Assembly (NCBI RefSeq): GCF_016919445.1
Contig: NZ_CP070356.1
Location: forward strand, 193,501-257,500
DNA: 64,000 nucleotides
Source: Pseudomonas sp. PDNC002
GTDB taxonomy: Bacteria > Pseudomonadota > Gammaproteobacteria > Pseudomonadales > Pseudomonadaceae
Direction: 5' to 3'
Position 1 is the stretch's first letter. The number at the start of each line of letters is the position of its first letter. This document shows positions 43,072 to 53,010 of this stretch, piece after piece. The position numbers were made by a program, and so were the translations under genes. The notes under the pieces were generated by a model. It was not told the DNA's origin. It was given only the letters and a program-made list of their open reading frames with translations, and did not search any database.

Positions 43072-43275
43072 ATGCTCAAGCTCTCCGTGGTTACCTTCGC
43101 CTGCGTCACCCTTGTCGGCTGCGCCGACGCCCCGCACTACAATCATTTCGGCGCCATCGAATCGCCCGTGCGCGAATCCTTCGGCGAAGACAACCTCGAA
43201 CGCCAGCCCACCCGCGTCCGCCTGCAGAGCGACGATTACTCCGCACAGCAACAGCGCATGATGTGGGGGCAGTAA
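43072..43275 (+). CDS. Small lipoprotein, hypothetical
   Basis: A 67-residue protein with signal MLKLSVVTFACVTLVGC, lipidated Cys at 17, and a strong AGGAGG ribosome-binding site upstream. The mature part is short, charged and without cysteines (YNHFGAIESPVRESFGEDN). No known family is recognised. Confidence 0.75.
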   Translation: MLKLSVVTFACVTLVGCADAPHYNHFGAIESPVRESFGEDNLERQPTRVRLQSDDYSAQQQRMMWGQ

Positions 43276-43359
43276 CAGCGCACGACCTCGGCAGGCCGCG
43301 CAAGCGACTGCCGACTGCGCTATAACGGTCGCTCTCTCGAAACCTCAGGAATGGATACC

Positions 43360-43581
43360 ATGGCCTTCGACTGGCACAGCGATCCGATCACTCGGCAAAC
43401 ACCGCTTGACCCCGCCTACCGCAACACCCAGAACGTCCGCCGCTTCATGACGCAACACTGTGGCGAAGCCTTCCGTTTCGACCGGCCGTTCATGGCCTGG
43501 ATACGCAGCGCAAGCCCATCGGACATGGGCGAAGTCGTGGATGAATGGCGCTGCCGACACGGCGGACCTGCCGCTGGCTAG
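43360..43581 (+). CDS. DUF6434-type small protein
   Basis: A 73-residue protein beginning MAFDWHSDPITRQTPLDP and containing YRNTQNVRRFMTQHCG, the recognisable part of DUF6434. ATG 43360 is preferred because CAGGA lies nine bases before it; an ATG three codons upstream has none. Cytoplasmic; function unknown. Its end overlaps the convergent gene by 4 bp. Confidence 0.75.
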   Translation: MAFDWHSDPITRQTPLDPAYRNTQNVRRFMTQHCGEAFRFDRPFMAWIRSASPSDMGEVVDEWRCRHGGPAAG

Positions 43582-43988
43582 CCGCCCACCCACAAGGTGA
43601 ACTGCCCATCCCGAATCGGCAGCGCCTCCCGCACGACGCTGTAGCGAACCGGCAGCACCGTCCCCGTGGCGACGCCCAGATGATCGGCCAGCGCCAGCAC
43701 TTCTTCGAAGGACGCTTCCGGCAGGTACTTGTTGAGGGAAAAACTCTCGCCGCCGATCAGCACCTGCAACGCATAGACGTCATCGCCATCGGCGTCATAC
43801 GCCAGCAGGCCCTGCAACTGAAGGCCGGACGGCAACCGCAATAGCGCGCGCACGAGCAAATGCGCCGGCTGGGCACCCGGTCCCATCACCAGCGGGACGA
43901 GAAAACATTCTTCCCGCCGCCCATCTTGCAACTGCCATAGATCGCTCAGTTCCAGATGTTCCTCGGTAAACAGCTCCAGCCTGACCAT
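43578..43988 (-). CDS. Hypothetical protein
   Basis: A 136-residue acidic protein (MVRLELFTEEHLELSDLWQL...) with no signal peptide or membrane span and no family that I recognise. An AGGAGG site lies eight bases before ATG 43988, which sets the start. Composition is balanced and in keeping with a folded cytoplasmic protein. Convergent with the DUF6434 gene. Confidence 0.75.
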   Translation of the reverse strand: MVRLELFTEEHLELSDLWQLQDGRREECFLVPLVMGPGAQPAHLLVRALLRLPSGLQLQGLLAYDADGDDVYALQVLIGGESFSLNKYLPEASFEEVLALADHLGVATGTVLPVRYSVVREALPIRDGQFTLWVGG

Positions 43989-44085
43989 GGCCATCTCCTC
44001 CTGCGGCGCAATGAGGACGATAGCTCGCTCGTCAGCTTCATGCAGCGGGCGCAAGCCAGGTTAGGGAAAGTTCAAGTCGAGGAAG

Positions 44086-44112
44086 TGGCGGAAGGCAGTG
44101 AGAGTCGAACTC
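44086..44112 (-). repeat. attachment-site-like copy of the tRNA-Sec 3' end
   Basis: Identical over 27 bp to the end of selC at 45039-45065, including the CCA triplet (TGG on the plus strand) and T-arm sequence. It is followed by unrelated DNA, so it is not a second tRNA. Confidence 0.8.
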
Positions 44113-44343
44113 GTTTTGGGGCGTCGCCGTTGATGGTCATCTTTGTGAAATTGAGGCGTTCAGCAGGAACATCTGGGGCACTGGTAGCAAGTAGCTGCAA
44201 TTGATTTCGACACGTTTTCGAGACCCAGAACTTGGCGTCCCTACGACATTAGACCAGAGGATTAGAGCAGTGCCCTCTGGGGCCGATCAGGGACTTTCGT
44301 CACCTGCTCGATGCCGGGGAGGATCACGAGTGCTAGGATGCTT

Positions 44344-44358
44344 TGGCAAATTTTGCCA
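44344..44358. promoter_or_regulatory. Palindromic operator of the parDE operon
   Basis: TGGCAAA-T-TTTGCCA is a perfect 15-bp palindrome 20 bp before the antitoxin start, the normal place for autoregulation by a ParD/CopG protein. Confidence 0.65.
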
Positions 44359-44377
44359 TTCCATAGAGACTGGTCCC

Positions 44378-44614
44378 ATGAGCACGATGAACATTTCCCT
44401 GCCGGATACGCTCAAGAGCTTTGTCGATGAGCAGGTCAGCCAGCGTGGTTACGGCACCAGCAGCGAATACGTGCGCGAGCTGATTCGCAAGGATCAGGAC
44501 CGTCAGCGTCTGCGGGGCCTGCTGATCGCCGGCGCGGAGTCGATACCTGCGGCACCTGCCGACAGCGACTACTTCGAATCGCTTCGCACGCGGGTGCGTA
44601 AGGCTCGTGGATGA
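44378..44614 (+). CDS. ParD-family antitoxin
   Basis: A 78-residue ribbon-helix-helix protein: MSTMNISLPDTLKSFVDEQV followed by YGTSSEYVRELIRKDQD, the CopG/ParD DNA-binding fold, and a C-terminal tail that neutralises the toxin. ATG 44378 lies after the palindromic operator. Its stop overlaps the toxin start (ATGA). Cytoplasmic antitoxin and autorepressor. Confidence 0.92.
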   Translation: MSTMNISLPDTLKSFVDEQVSQRGYGTSSEYVRELIRKDQDRQRLRGLLIAGAESIPAAPADSDYFESLRTRVRKARG

Positions 44615-44946
44615 AGGCGAAGCCCATCATTCCACGCGTACTCGCCAATCAGGATGTTGAAGCGGCTGTCGATTACTACCTGAGTGAAGACGCCGAACAA
44701 GCTGCTCTGGGGTTTGTCGATGCCCTGGAAAAGGCATACGCCCATATAGCCCGCCACCCTGCCAGCGGTTCATCCCGCTACGCCCATGAGCTGGATTTGC
44801 CGGGGCTACATAGCTGGCCACTCAAGCGCTATCCCTACCTGGTGTTCTACGTCGAGCGCGACGACCACATCGATGTGTGGCGCGTGCTGCACGGCATGAA
44901 CGACATCCCGTCCTGGATGCAGGCTGGCGAGGGCGAACCGCGCTGA
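44611..44946 (+). CDS. ParE/RelE-superfamily toxin
   Basis: A 111-residue toxin of the ParE type: DVEAAVDYYLSEDAEQAALG, the conserved core SSRYAHELDLPGLHSWPLKRYPYLVFY and VWRVLHG. ParE toxins poison DNA gyrase. It is translationally coupled to the antitoxin. The pair is the only cargo between the selC direct repeats. Confidence 0.92.
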   Translation: MKAKPIIPRVLANQDVEAAVDYYLSEDAEQAALGFVDALEKAYAHIARHPASGSSRYAHELDLPGLHSWPLKRYPYLVFYVERDDHIDVWRVLHGMNDIPSWMQAGEGEPR

Positions 44947-45038
44947 AAGTCCTTCGACACTTCTTCGACAGCGACGTCGGAGCGTCTTTCCGGGCTAAGC
45001 CGGAAGCTCAGAGCCACGAGGGCTGTAGACGGGAGAAT

Positions 45039-45134
45039 TGGCGGAAGGCAGTGAGAGTCGAACTCACCCAGGAACGGCTGCCGTCCCCCACCGGGTTTGA
45101 AGCCCGGCCACGCCACCGGGCGTGATTGCCTTCC
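45039..45134 (-). tRNA. selC: tRNA-Sec (selenocysteine), anticodon UCA
   Basis: A 96-nt tRNA on the minus strand. The acceptor stem has 8 bp (GGAAGGCA with TGCCTTCC), as in tRNA-Sec, and CCA is encoded at the 3' end. The anticodon stem-loop CCGGG-CTTCAAA-CCCGG gives anticodon TCA (45098-45100). A long variable arm follows. It lies with selA, selB and a Sec-containing formate dehydrogenase, and its 3' end is the target of the adjacent island. Confidence 0.95.
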
Positions 45135-45311
45135 CTGGTCAGAAGCCGGCGGCGGAAGCGCAACGGCGAATGCGGGAGCCTGGATGTTGCCATCTTTGTC
45201 GTGGCCGATGCCAGCGCGGCGACGCCGCAGTGGCGTCGGTTTGATCTGGAAAGCAGCACGCCGCAGCCAACGTCTCTATGCTTGCCCGGCATGCGCTGAC
45301 AAGGAAACTCC

Positions 45312-46766
45312 ATGCTGACCGCGAAACTCACCAAGGGACTGCTCTGGGCAGCGATCGTCATTCTCGCTGTCGCCGTGATGCTGCTGGGCCTGCGCGTCGC
45401 GGCGCTACGGAACATCCCGCCACTGGAGCCCTGGCACACCTGGGTGCCGGAAGACCTGCACAGCGAGGCGATCGACCGCACCGACTGGGCCGGCTACCTG
45501 GCCGCCGAAGCCAAGCTGATGCAGGCCATGCGCAAGGAAATGGCGGCCAGCCTGCAGCCCTTCGAGCGCGTGGCCTACAACCGCTACTTCGACCAGAGCG
45601 CGGTTTACCCCGGCCGTTTCGCCACGGACTGGAACCGCTCCTACGAGATGCGCCCCAACGGTGAGGTGCGCGGCGCGGCGGTGCTGCTGCACGGGCTGAC
45701 CGACTCGCCCTACAGCCTGCGCCACCTGGGCGAACACCTGCGGCAACAGGGTTTCGTGGTGATCGCGATCCGCATGCCAGGCCACGGTACGGTGCCGGCC
45801 GGGCTCACCGACGCGGACTGGGAAGACTGGATGGCCGCCACCCGGCTGGCCGTGCGCGAGGCCTCCGCGCAATTGCCCAAGGGCGCACCGCTGCTGATGG
45901 TGGGCTTCTCCAACGGCGGCGCGCTGGCGATGAAGTACAGCCTGGATGCGCTGGAGGATCCGAGCCTTGCTATGCCTGAACAACTGGTGCTGATCTCGCC
46001 GATGATCGGCGTCACCCGCTATGCCCAGTTCGCCGGCTTGGCGGGATTGCCGGCGCTGCTGCCGGCCTTCGCCAAGGCGGCCTGGCTGAACGTGCTGCCG
46101 GAGTTCAACCCATTCAAGTACAACTCCTTTCCCATTGCCGCGGCGCGCCAGACGGTGGAGCTGACCGACGCCGTGCAGGCCAGCCTGGAGAGCGCCAGCC
46201 GCAGCGGCAATCTCGGGCGACTGCCGCCGATCCTCACTTTCCAGTCACTTGCCGACAGCACCGTCAGCACTCCAGCAGTAATCAGCAATCTCTACGACCG
46301 CCTACCGGACAACGGCAGCCAGTTGGTGCTGTTCGACCTCAACCGCTCGCTGAACTATGGCCCGCTGCTGCGTCCGGAAATGGCCACGCTCGGCGACCGC
46401 CTGCTGCCGGAGCGCGAGCGCAACTATGACCTGACGGTGATCTCCAACAGCCCGCAGAGCAGCCAGACCAAGGCACTGCGCACGCCAGCCCATAGCCGGC
46501 AGCAGGAGGGCCTGCCGTTGGCGGCGGGCTACCCGGCGGATCTGTTCTCGCTTTCCCACGTGGCGCTGCCCTTCCCGCCTGACGACGCGCTCTACGGCCA
46601 GTTCCCGGACAGCTCGGAGGACTTCGGCATCCACCTGGGCACTCTGACGCCCCGTGGCGAGCGCGGCGTGCTGATCGTCGGCCTGGACCTGTTCCAGCGC
46701 GTGACGTCCAATCCCTTCTACGACTATCTCGTGCAACGGGTCGACCAGGTGTTGCCAAGGCCCTGA
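45312..46766 (+). CDS. Membrane-anchored alpha/beta hydrolase
   Basis: A 484-residue protein with one N-terminal span (about 8-30) and an alpha/beta hydrolase domain. The oxyanion-hole segment is LLHGLTDSPYSLRHL, the nucleophile elbow GFSNGGA, and IRMPGHG is typical of lysophospholipase-like members. The C-terminal third is longer than in simple esterases. The active domain probably faces the periplasm. It is convergent with selB and unrelated by operon to selC. Substrate unknown. Confidence 0.85.
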   Translation: MLTAKLTKGLLWAAIVILAVAVMLLGLRVAALRNIPPLEPWHTWVPEDLHSEAIDRTDWAGYLAAEAKLMQAMRKEMAASLQPFERVAYNRYFDQSAVYPGRFATDWNRSYEMRPNGEVRGAAVLLHGLTDSPYSLRHLGEHLRQQGFVVIAIRMPGHGTVPAGLTDADWEDWMAATRLAVREASAQLPKGAPLLMVGFSNGGALAMKYSLDALEDPSLAMPEQLVLISPMIGVTRYAQFAGLAGLPALLPAFAKAAWLNVLPEFNPFKYNSFPIAAARQTVELTDAVQASLESASRSGNLGRLPPILTFQSLADSTVSTPAVISNLYDRLPDNGSQLVLFDLNRSLNYGPLLRPEMATLGDRLLPERERNYDLTVISNSPQSSQTKALRTPAHSRQQEGLPLAAGYPADLFSLSHVALPFPPDDALYGQFPDSSEDFGIHLGTLTPRGERGVLIVGLDLFQRVTSNPFYDYLVQRVDQVLPRP

Positions 46767-46804
46767 CTCGGCACACCAGCCTCGGAGTTACCAGTTGAGC
46801 GCTG

Positions 46805-48711
<1,907 letters not shown>

Positions 48712-48715
<4 letters not shown>

Positions 48716-50118
48716 GCCTCGCCCTCGGCCACCAGCGGCAGCTGCGCGACGAAGCCGGGCTCGTCGTCGAGTTGGCGCAGGTCGAGCCAGAGTGCGTCAT
48801 CATCGATGCGTCCGAGCACCGGGATCGGCAGGCAGCGTAGGCGTTCTTCGAGGTCCAGCAAGGCACGGCCGCGCTGTCGCTTGGGCTGGTTCGGACGCAG
48901 GCACAGCGCGGCGCTGGGCAGTCGCGCCACCGGCTGCGCGCCGCTGCCGATCATGCCCAGGGCATCCTCGGCGCTGACATTCCAGCCTTCACCCAGCAGC
49001 GTGGCAAACGCAGGTGCGAGGCGCTGCGCCTGGGTGCGGATATCAGCCTGCGGCCGGCTGAGCAGGCGCAGGCTGGTGAGGCGTTCGGCGAGGCGATCCG
49101 GATCGCGATAGAGGTTGAGCACGGCCTCCAGCGCGGCGAGGGTGAGCTTGTCCACGCGCAGGGCACGTTTGAGCGGGTTCTTCTTGATCTTGCCGATCAG
49201 CTCCTTGCTGCCGAGGATCAACCCGGCCTGCGGGCCGCCGAGCAGTTTGTCGCCGCTGAAGGTGACGATGTCGGCGCCGTCGCGCAGGGCTTCCTGCACG
49301 GTGGGTTCCTTGGGCAGGCCCCAGCGGGTGAGGTCGACCAGGGTGCCACTGCCGAGGTCTTCCAGCAGCGGCAAGCCATGGGCGTGGGCGATCTGCGCCA
49401 GCTGCGGCGTCGGTACGCTGGCGGTGAAGCCCTGCACGCTGTAGTTGCTGGTGTGCACGCGCATCAGCAAGCCGGAGCGCGGGCCGATGACGGCTTCGTA
49501 GTCCTTGGCGTGGGTGCGGTTGGTGGTGCCGACCTCGACCAGTTTCACGCCGGCGCGGGACATGATGTCGGGAATGCGGAAGGCGCCGCCGATCTCGATC
49601 AGCTCGCCACGGGAAATGATCCCTTCCTTGCGCGCACCCAGGCTGTTGAGCGCCAGCAGCACGGCGGCGGCATTGTTGTTGACCACGGTGACGGCCTCAG
49701 CACCGGTCAGCTCGCGGATCAGCCCGGTGATGAGGTCGTCGCGGTCGCCACGCTTGCCAGTGGCGAGGTCGAACTCGAGGTTCAGCGGGTAGCGCGCAGC
49801 CATCGTGATGGCTTCGATGGCTTCCTCCGGCAGCAAGGCACGGCCGAGGTTGGTGTGCAGCACCGTGCCGGTGAGGTTGAACACCCGGCGCACGCGGCTG
49901 GCGTGGTGCGCTGCGAGGCGTTCGCCGGCGCGGCCGGCGAGTACGGACTCTTCCAGTTCGACGGCGGCAAGCTGGCCGTGGCGAGCGGGCTCGCGCAGTT
50001 CGTCGAGCAGGTCGCGCAGGGTCTTGAGCAGGGCCTCGCGGCCATAGCGTTGCTGCAGCGGCTGGCAGGCCGGGCTGCGCAGCAGGCGGTCGATGGAGGG
50101 CAAACGTACCGAGGTCAT
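48712..50118 (-). CDS. selA: L-seryl-tRNA(Sec) selenium transferase
   Basis: A 468-residue PLP enzyme that converts seryl-tRNA-Sec to selenocysteyl-tRNA. The PLP lysine is in [14 protein letters not shown]. Other family parts are [34 protein letters not shown] and [13 protein letters not shown]. Start ATG 50118 with upstream AAGG gives a length close to E. coli SelA (463). The long upstream extension in frame is not protein-like. Confidence 0.95.
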
Positions 50119-50157
50119 GGACGAACCTTGTGCTGAAGTCGGTGGGCTGGAGTGTAG

Positions 50158-50270
50158 GGCGTATAACCGTTCGCGGTTATACGCCGACGCACCTCGGCCC
50201 CTATCCGCGCCGAAGTTGAACCCGGAGCGCATTGATGCCAAGCGGCGTACAAGGTGGAGCCTTGTACGCC
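50158..50270. repeat. Two ATAAC/GTTAT-type palindromes between fdhE and selA
   Basis: GGCGTATAACC / GGTTATACGCC (50158-50185) and GGCGTACAAGG / CCTTGTACGCC (50244-50270) are perfect 11-bp inverted repeats with 5-6 nt loops. They could attenuate transcription into selA. Confidence 0.85.
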
Positions 50271-51203
50271 CTACGAAGAGCCGCCCGGTGCCAGCAGCAG
50301 GTTCGGCGCGGAACGCAGGTAACCGTCCTCGGCGAGACGGATGTCCAGGGCGAGGCTGGCCAGGTCGTCCGCCTGGGCTTCGGCGTGCTTGTCGTGCTCC
50401 AGGTAGAACTGCTTGAGATAGGACTGGCAGCCGGGGCATGTCTCGGCCTTGAGCGGCGCCTGATCGCTGGCGACGCCTTCGCGCTGCAGCGAGTAGTAGG
50501 CCAGGCCCTTGCTCTCGGCGCAGTGGCTGCACTTCACGCGCACGTAGTGCCATTCGCAGGAGCACAGCGAGCACGACAGGTAACGCAGCCCGGCGTGTTT
50601 GCCCTGGCTGCGGATCATGCCCGCCACCGGCGGTGCGCCGCAGGCCGGGCAAAGGGTCTGGCTGTCGGTTTCCGCCAGGGTGTCGTCGGGCAGTTGCAGC
50701 AGCCATTGGCTGAAGGCGACCTGCAGGACGGCGCCAAGGAACGGCACCAGCGCCGGCGGCAGCAGGTCGAACTGGCCGTTGAGCAGGCCCAGCGCCCAGG
50801 CCTTGCGCTGGCCGGAATCGGCGTTGCGCAGGGTCTTCAACGCTTCGACCACCGCCGGGTTGGCGGTGAGTTCGTAGGCGTCGAGGAAGGCATCCAGCAG
50901 CGGCAGCCACGCACCTTCGCGCACCAGGACTTCATAGGCCAGTGGCGGCATGCGGTGCTCCTGGCTGCGGGCCAGCGCGGCGGCGTCCGGCGTGGGCAGG
51001 AACAGCTTGCGGTTCAGCAGCGATTGCTGGACCGCGCAGACGCCGGCGATCAGCTCCAGGTAGCCCTGCAACGGATTGCCCGGTGCCAGTTCACGCAGGC
51101 GCGCGGCGCGGCGGGAGAACAGATCGGGGGACGGCAGGTTGAACAGCGGGGGGATGTTGGCAGCAGCTTCGATCTGCCCGGGTTCGAGAATTCGGCCTGA
51201 CAC
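50271..51203 (-). CDS. fdhE: Formate dehydrogenase accessory protein
   Basis: A 310-residue FdhE protein with the four zinc-ribbon-type cysteine pairs of the family: [26 protein letters not shown] and [14 protein letters not shown]. It is a rubredoxin-like protein needed for activity of respiratory formate dehydrogenases. Start taken as GTG 51203 with upstream GGAG, which gives almost the E. coli length (309). Confidence 0.92.
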   Translation of the reverse strand: MSGRILEPGQIEAAANIPPLFNLPSPDLFSRRAARLRELAPGNPLQGYLELIAGVCAVQQSLLNRKLFLPTPDAAALARSQEHRMPPLAYEVLVREGAWLPLLDAFLDAYELTANPAVVEALKTLRNADSGQRKAWALGLLNGQFDLLPPALVPFLGAVLQVAFSQWLLQLPDDTLAETDSQTLCPACGAPPVAGMIRSQGKHAGLRYLSCSLCSCEWHYVRVKCSHCAESKGLAYYSLQREGVASDQAPLKAETCPGCQSYLKQFYLEHDKHAEAQADDLASLALDIRLAEDGYLRSAPNLLLAPGGSS

Positions 51204-51241
51204 GCAGGACTCCTTATTGGGTTTGGTTCGGGGCTGGCAAG

Positions 51242-51299
51242 AGCCCCTCACCCTAGCCCTCTCCCAAAGGGAGAGGGGACTGTCCGTGCCGGCTGGCAG
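51242..51299. repeat. Partial MITE-like element in the formate dehydrogenase operon
   Basis: CCCCTCACCCTAGCCCTCTC ... AGGGAGAGGGGACTGTCCGTGC followed by CGGCTGGCAG is one end of the composite element found complete at 14596. Confidence 0.7.
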
Positions 51300-51370
51300 C
51301 GGGGTGTTCGCCGGCAGCCGTTCTCATGTCGCCTACCCAGCGATCGCGGCGCGATGCTGGGCGAGCGACA

Positions 51371-51997
51371 TCAATGCTCCTTACCCTTGTCCACGTCCTT
51401 CAGCCAGCCGTTGTGGTGCTTGCGCGCCCAGCCGCGGCTGACCCAGCCGTAGAGCATGGCGCCCATCGAACCCTTCACCCAGATGCCAGCGTAGATGTGC
51501 ACCAGGATGCTGCAGATGAGCACGAAGGCGGCGAAGGCATGCAGCAGCGAGGCAATGCGGATGAGGTCGATACCGAAGAAGTGGCTGAAGTACGCACGCC
51601 ACATCACGAGGCCGGTCACCAGCAGCACCAGCATGCACAGCAGCAGGGTCCAGAACAGCAGCTTCTGCCCGGCGTTGTAGCGGCCGACTTCCGGGAGGTT
51701 TTCCTCGCGGTTGGTGACCACATCGCGCCATTGCTTGAGCCACTGCACGTCGCGTTTTTCCACCAGGTTGTGGTGGGCGAAGCGGATCACCAGGCCGAGG
51801 AAGAACAGAAACATCGCCACCCCGAGGAACGGATGGAGAATGCGCGTCCACGGCCCGCCGCCGAACAGGTTGGTCAGCCAGAACATGGCCGGGTGGAACA
51901 GCGCCAGCCCCGAGAGGCCGGCGAGAAAGAACAGAATGGCCACCATCCAGTGGTTGCTCCGTTCGTTGGCGTTGTAACGCTGGATATCTTTTTTCAT
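51371..51997 (-). CDS. Formate dehydrogenase cytochrome b556 (gamma) subunit
   Basis: A 208-residue membrane subunit with four spans, as in FdnI/FdoI. Histidines for the two b haems are in ANERSNHWMVAIL, GPWTRILHPFLG, RIASLLHAFAAF and LVHIYAGIW. Start ATG 51997 (MKKDIQRYN). It transfers electrons from the beta subunit to quinone in the inner membrane. The gap to the beta gene contains a repeat fragment. Confidence 0.92.
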   Translation of the reverse strand: MKKDIQRYNANERSNHWMVAILFFLAGLSGLALFHPAMFWLTNLFGGGPWTRILHPFLGVAMFLFFLGLVIRFAHHNLVEKRDVQWLKQWRDVVTNREENLPEVGRYNAGQKLLFWTLLLCMLVLLVTGLVMWRAYFSHFFGIDLIRIASLLHAFAAFVLICSILVHIYAGIWVKGSMGAMLYGWVSRGWARKHHNGWLKDVDKGKEH

Positions 51998-52008
51998 GTC
52001 TCGATCCT

Positions 52009-52048
52009 CGTAGCCCTCACCCCAGCCCTCTCCCAGAGGGAGAGGGGG
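52009..52048. repeat. MITE-like element fragment
   Basis: CCCTCACCCCAGCCCTCTCC plus the AGGGAGAGGG arm, lying between the beta and gamma subunit genes. Confidence 0.65.
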
Positions 52049-52069
52049 CAAAAGCCGCAACCTGGGATG

Positions 52070-53002
52070 TCATGGGCGCTCACGCGGGTCATAGCCATGC
52101 ACCGAAGGGTCGACCTTGTGCACCGGCGCCTGCGGGTCGGGCCCGTCTTCCTCGTCCTCCTCGACCCGGTTGGGGCCAACGCGGGTGTAGTGGAAGAACC
52201 CGGCCAGCACCACCGCGCCCATGGCCAACAGGCCGAGGGGTTTGGTGATGCCTTTCCACAGGCTGACCATCGGGCTGATCGCCGGTTTGTCGGGCAACCC
52301 GGCATACAGCGACGGCTGGTCGGCATGGTGCAGCACATACATCACGTGCGTGCCGCCGACGCCTTCGGGGTCATACAGCCCCGCGTGCTCGAAGCCACGG
52401 GACTTCAGGTCGACGATGCGCTCGGCGGCGTGCTCCTTCATGTCCTCCTTGGTGCCGAAGACGATGGCGCCGGTCGGGCAGGTCTTCACGCAGGCCGGCT
52501 CCATGCCCACGGCCACGCGGTCGGAACACAGGGTACACTTGTACGCCTTGTGGTCCTTCTGCGAGATGCGCGGGATGTTGAACGGGCAGCCGGTGATGCA
52601 GTAGCCGCAGCCGATGCAGTGGTCCTGATTGAAGTCGACGATGCCGTTGGCGTACTTCACGATCGCACCGGGGCTCGGGCAGGCCTTCAGGCAGCCCGGC
52701 TCGGCGCAGTGCATGCAACCGTCCTTGCGGATCAGCCATTCCAGATTGCCGGCCGGCGCTTCGTATTCGGTGAAGCGCATCACCGTCCAGGACTGGTCCG
52801 TGAGGTCGATCGGGTTGTCGTAGGTGCCGTGGTTGTGTCCCACCTCATCGCGCAGTTCGTTCCATTCCGAACAGGCGACCTGGCAGGCCTTGCAACCGAT
52901 GCACTTGGACACGTCGATCAGCTTGGCCACTTCCTCCTCGTGCCGCACCGAGGGTGACGGCAAGGTCGTAGCGGAGCGGGCGTAGATGTCTTGGCTACTC
53001 AT
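52070..53002 (-). CDS. Formate dehydrogenase iron-sulfur (beta) subunit
   Basis: A 310-residue protein with four [4Fe-4S] clusters: C34/C37/C40/C44, C96/C99/C104/C108, C129/C132/C135/C139 and C156/C159/C171/C175. A single C-terminal span (about 253-272) anchors it, as in FdnH/FdoH. It wires electrons from the alpha subunit to cytochrome b. It starts 8 bp after the alpha-subunit stop. Confidence 0.95.
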   Translation of the reverse strand: MSSQDIYARSATTLPSPSVRHEEEVAKLIDVSKCIGCKACQVACSEWNELRDEVGHNHGTYDNPIDLTDQSWTVMRFTEYEAPAGNLEWLIRKDGCMHCAEPGCLKACPSPGAIVKYANGIVDFNQDHCIGCGYCITGCPFNIPRISQKDHKAYKCTLCSDRVAVGMEPACVKTCPTGAIVFGTKEDMKEHAAERIVDLKSRGFEHAGLYDPEGVGGTHVMYVLHHADQPSLYAGLPDKPAISPMVSLWKGITKPLGLLAMGAVVLAGFFHYTRVGPNRVEEDEEDGPDPQAPVHKVDPSVHGYDPRERP

Positions 53003-53010
53003 GGGTCACC

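Larger units (their letters stand above)
43989..44377. other. Gap containing the left boundary of the selC-linked island
   Basis: No gene is seen. The left direct repeat lies at 44086-44112. The DNA from there to the parD gene is noticeably less GC-rich than the surroundings, and the parD operator is at its end. Confidence 0.6.
44086..45065. mobile_element. Mini-island at the 3' end of selC, flanked by 27-bp direct repeats
   Basis: TGGCGGAAGGCAGTGAGAGT (extending to 27 bp) occurs at 44086-44112 and as the 3' end of tRNA-Sec at 45039-45065. The 953-bp unit between repeat starts carries only a parDE toxin-antitoxin pair and lacks an integrase. This is the structure left by site-specific integration at a tRNA 3' end, possibly after loss of the rest of an element. 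Confidence 0.75.

Noticed and set aside
44086..44112. Second tRNA gene
   Set aside because: Only the last 27 nt of tRNA-Sec are present; no acceptor 5' strand or anticodon arm follows.
46767..46804. Terminator between the hydrolase gene and selB
   Set aside because: The short gap shows no clear stem with a T-run.
50271..50910. Long N-terminal extension of SelA reaching 50910
   Set aside because: The extension lies over fdhE in another frame and has no similarity to SelA; the ATG at 50118 gives the family length.
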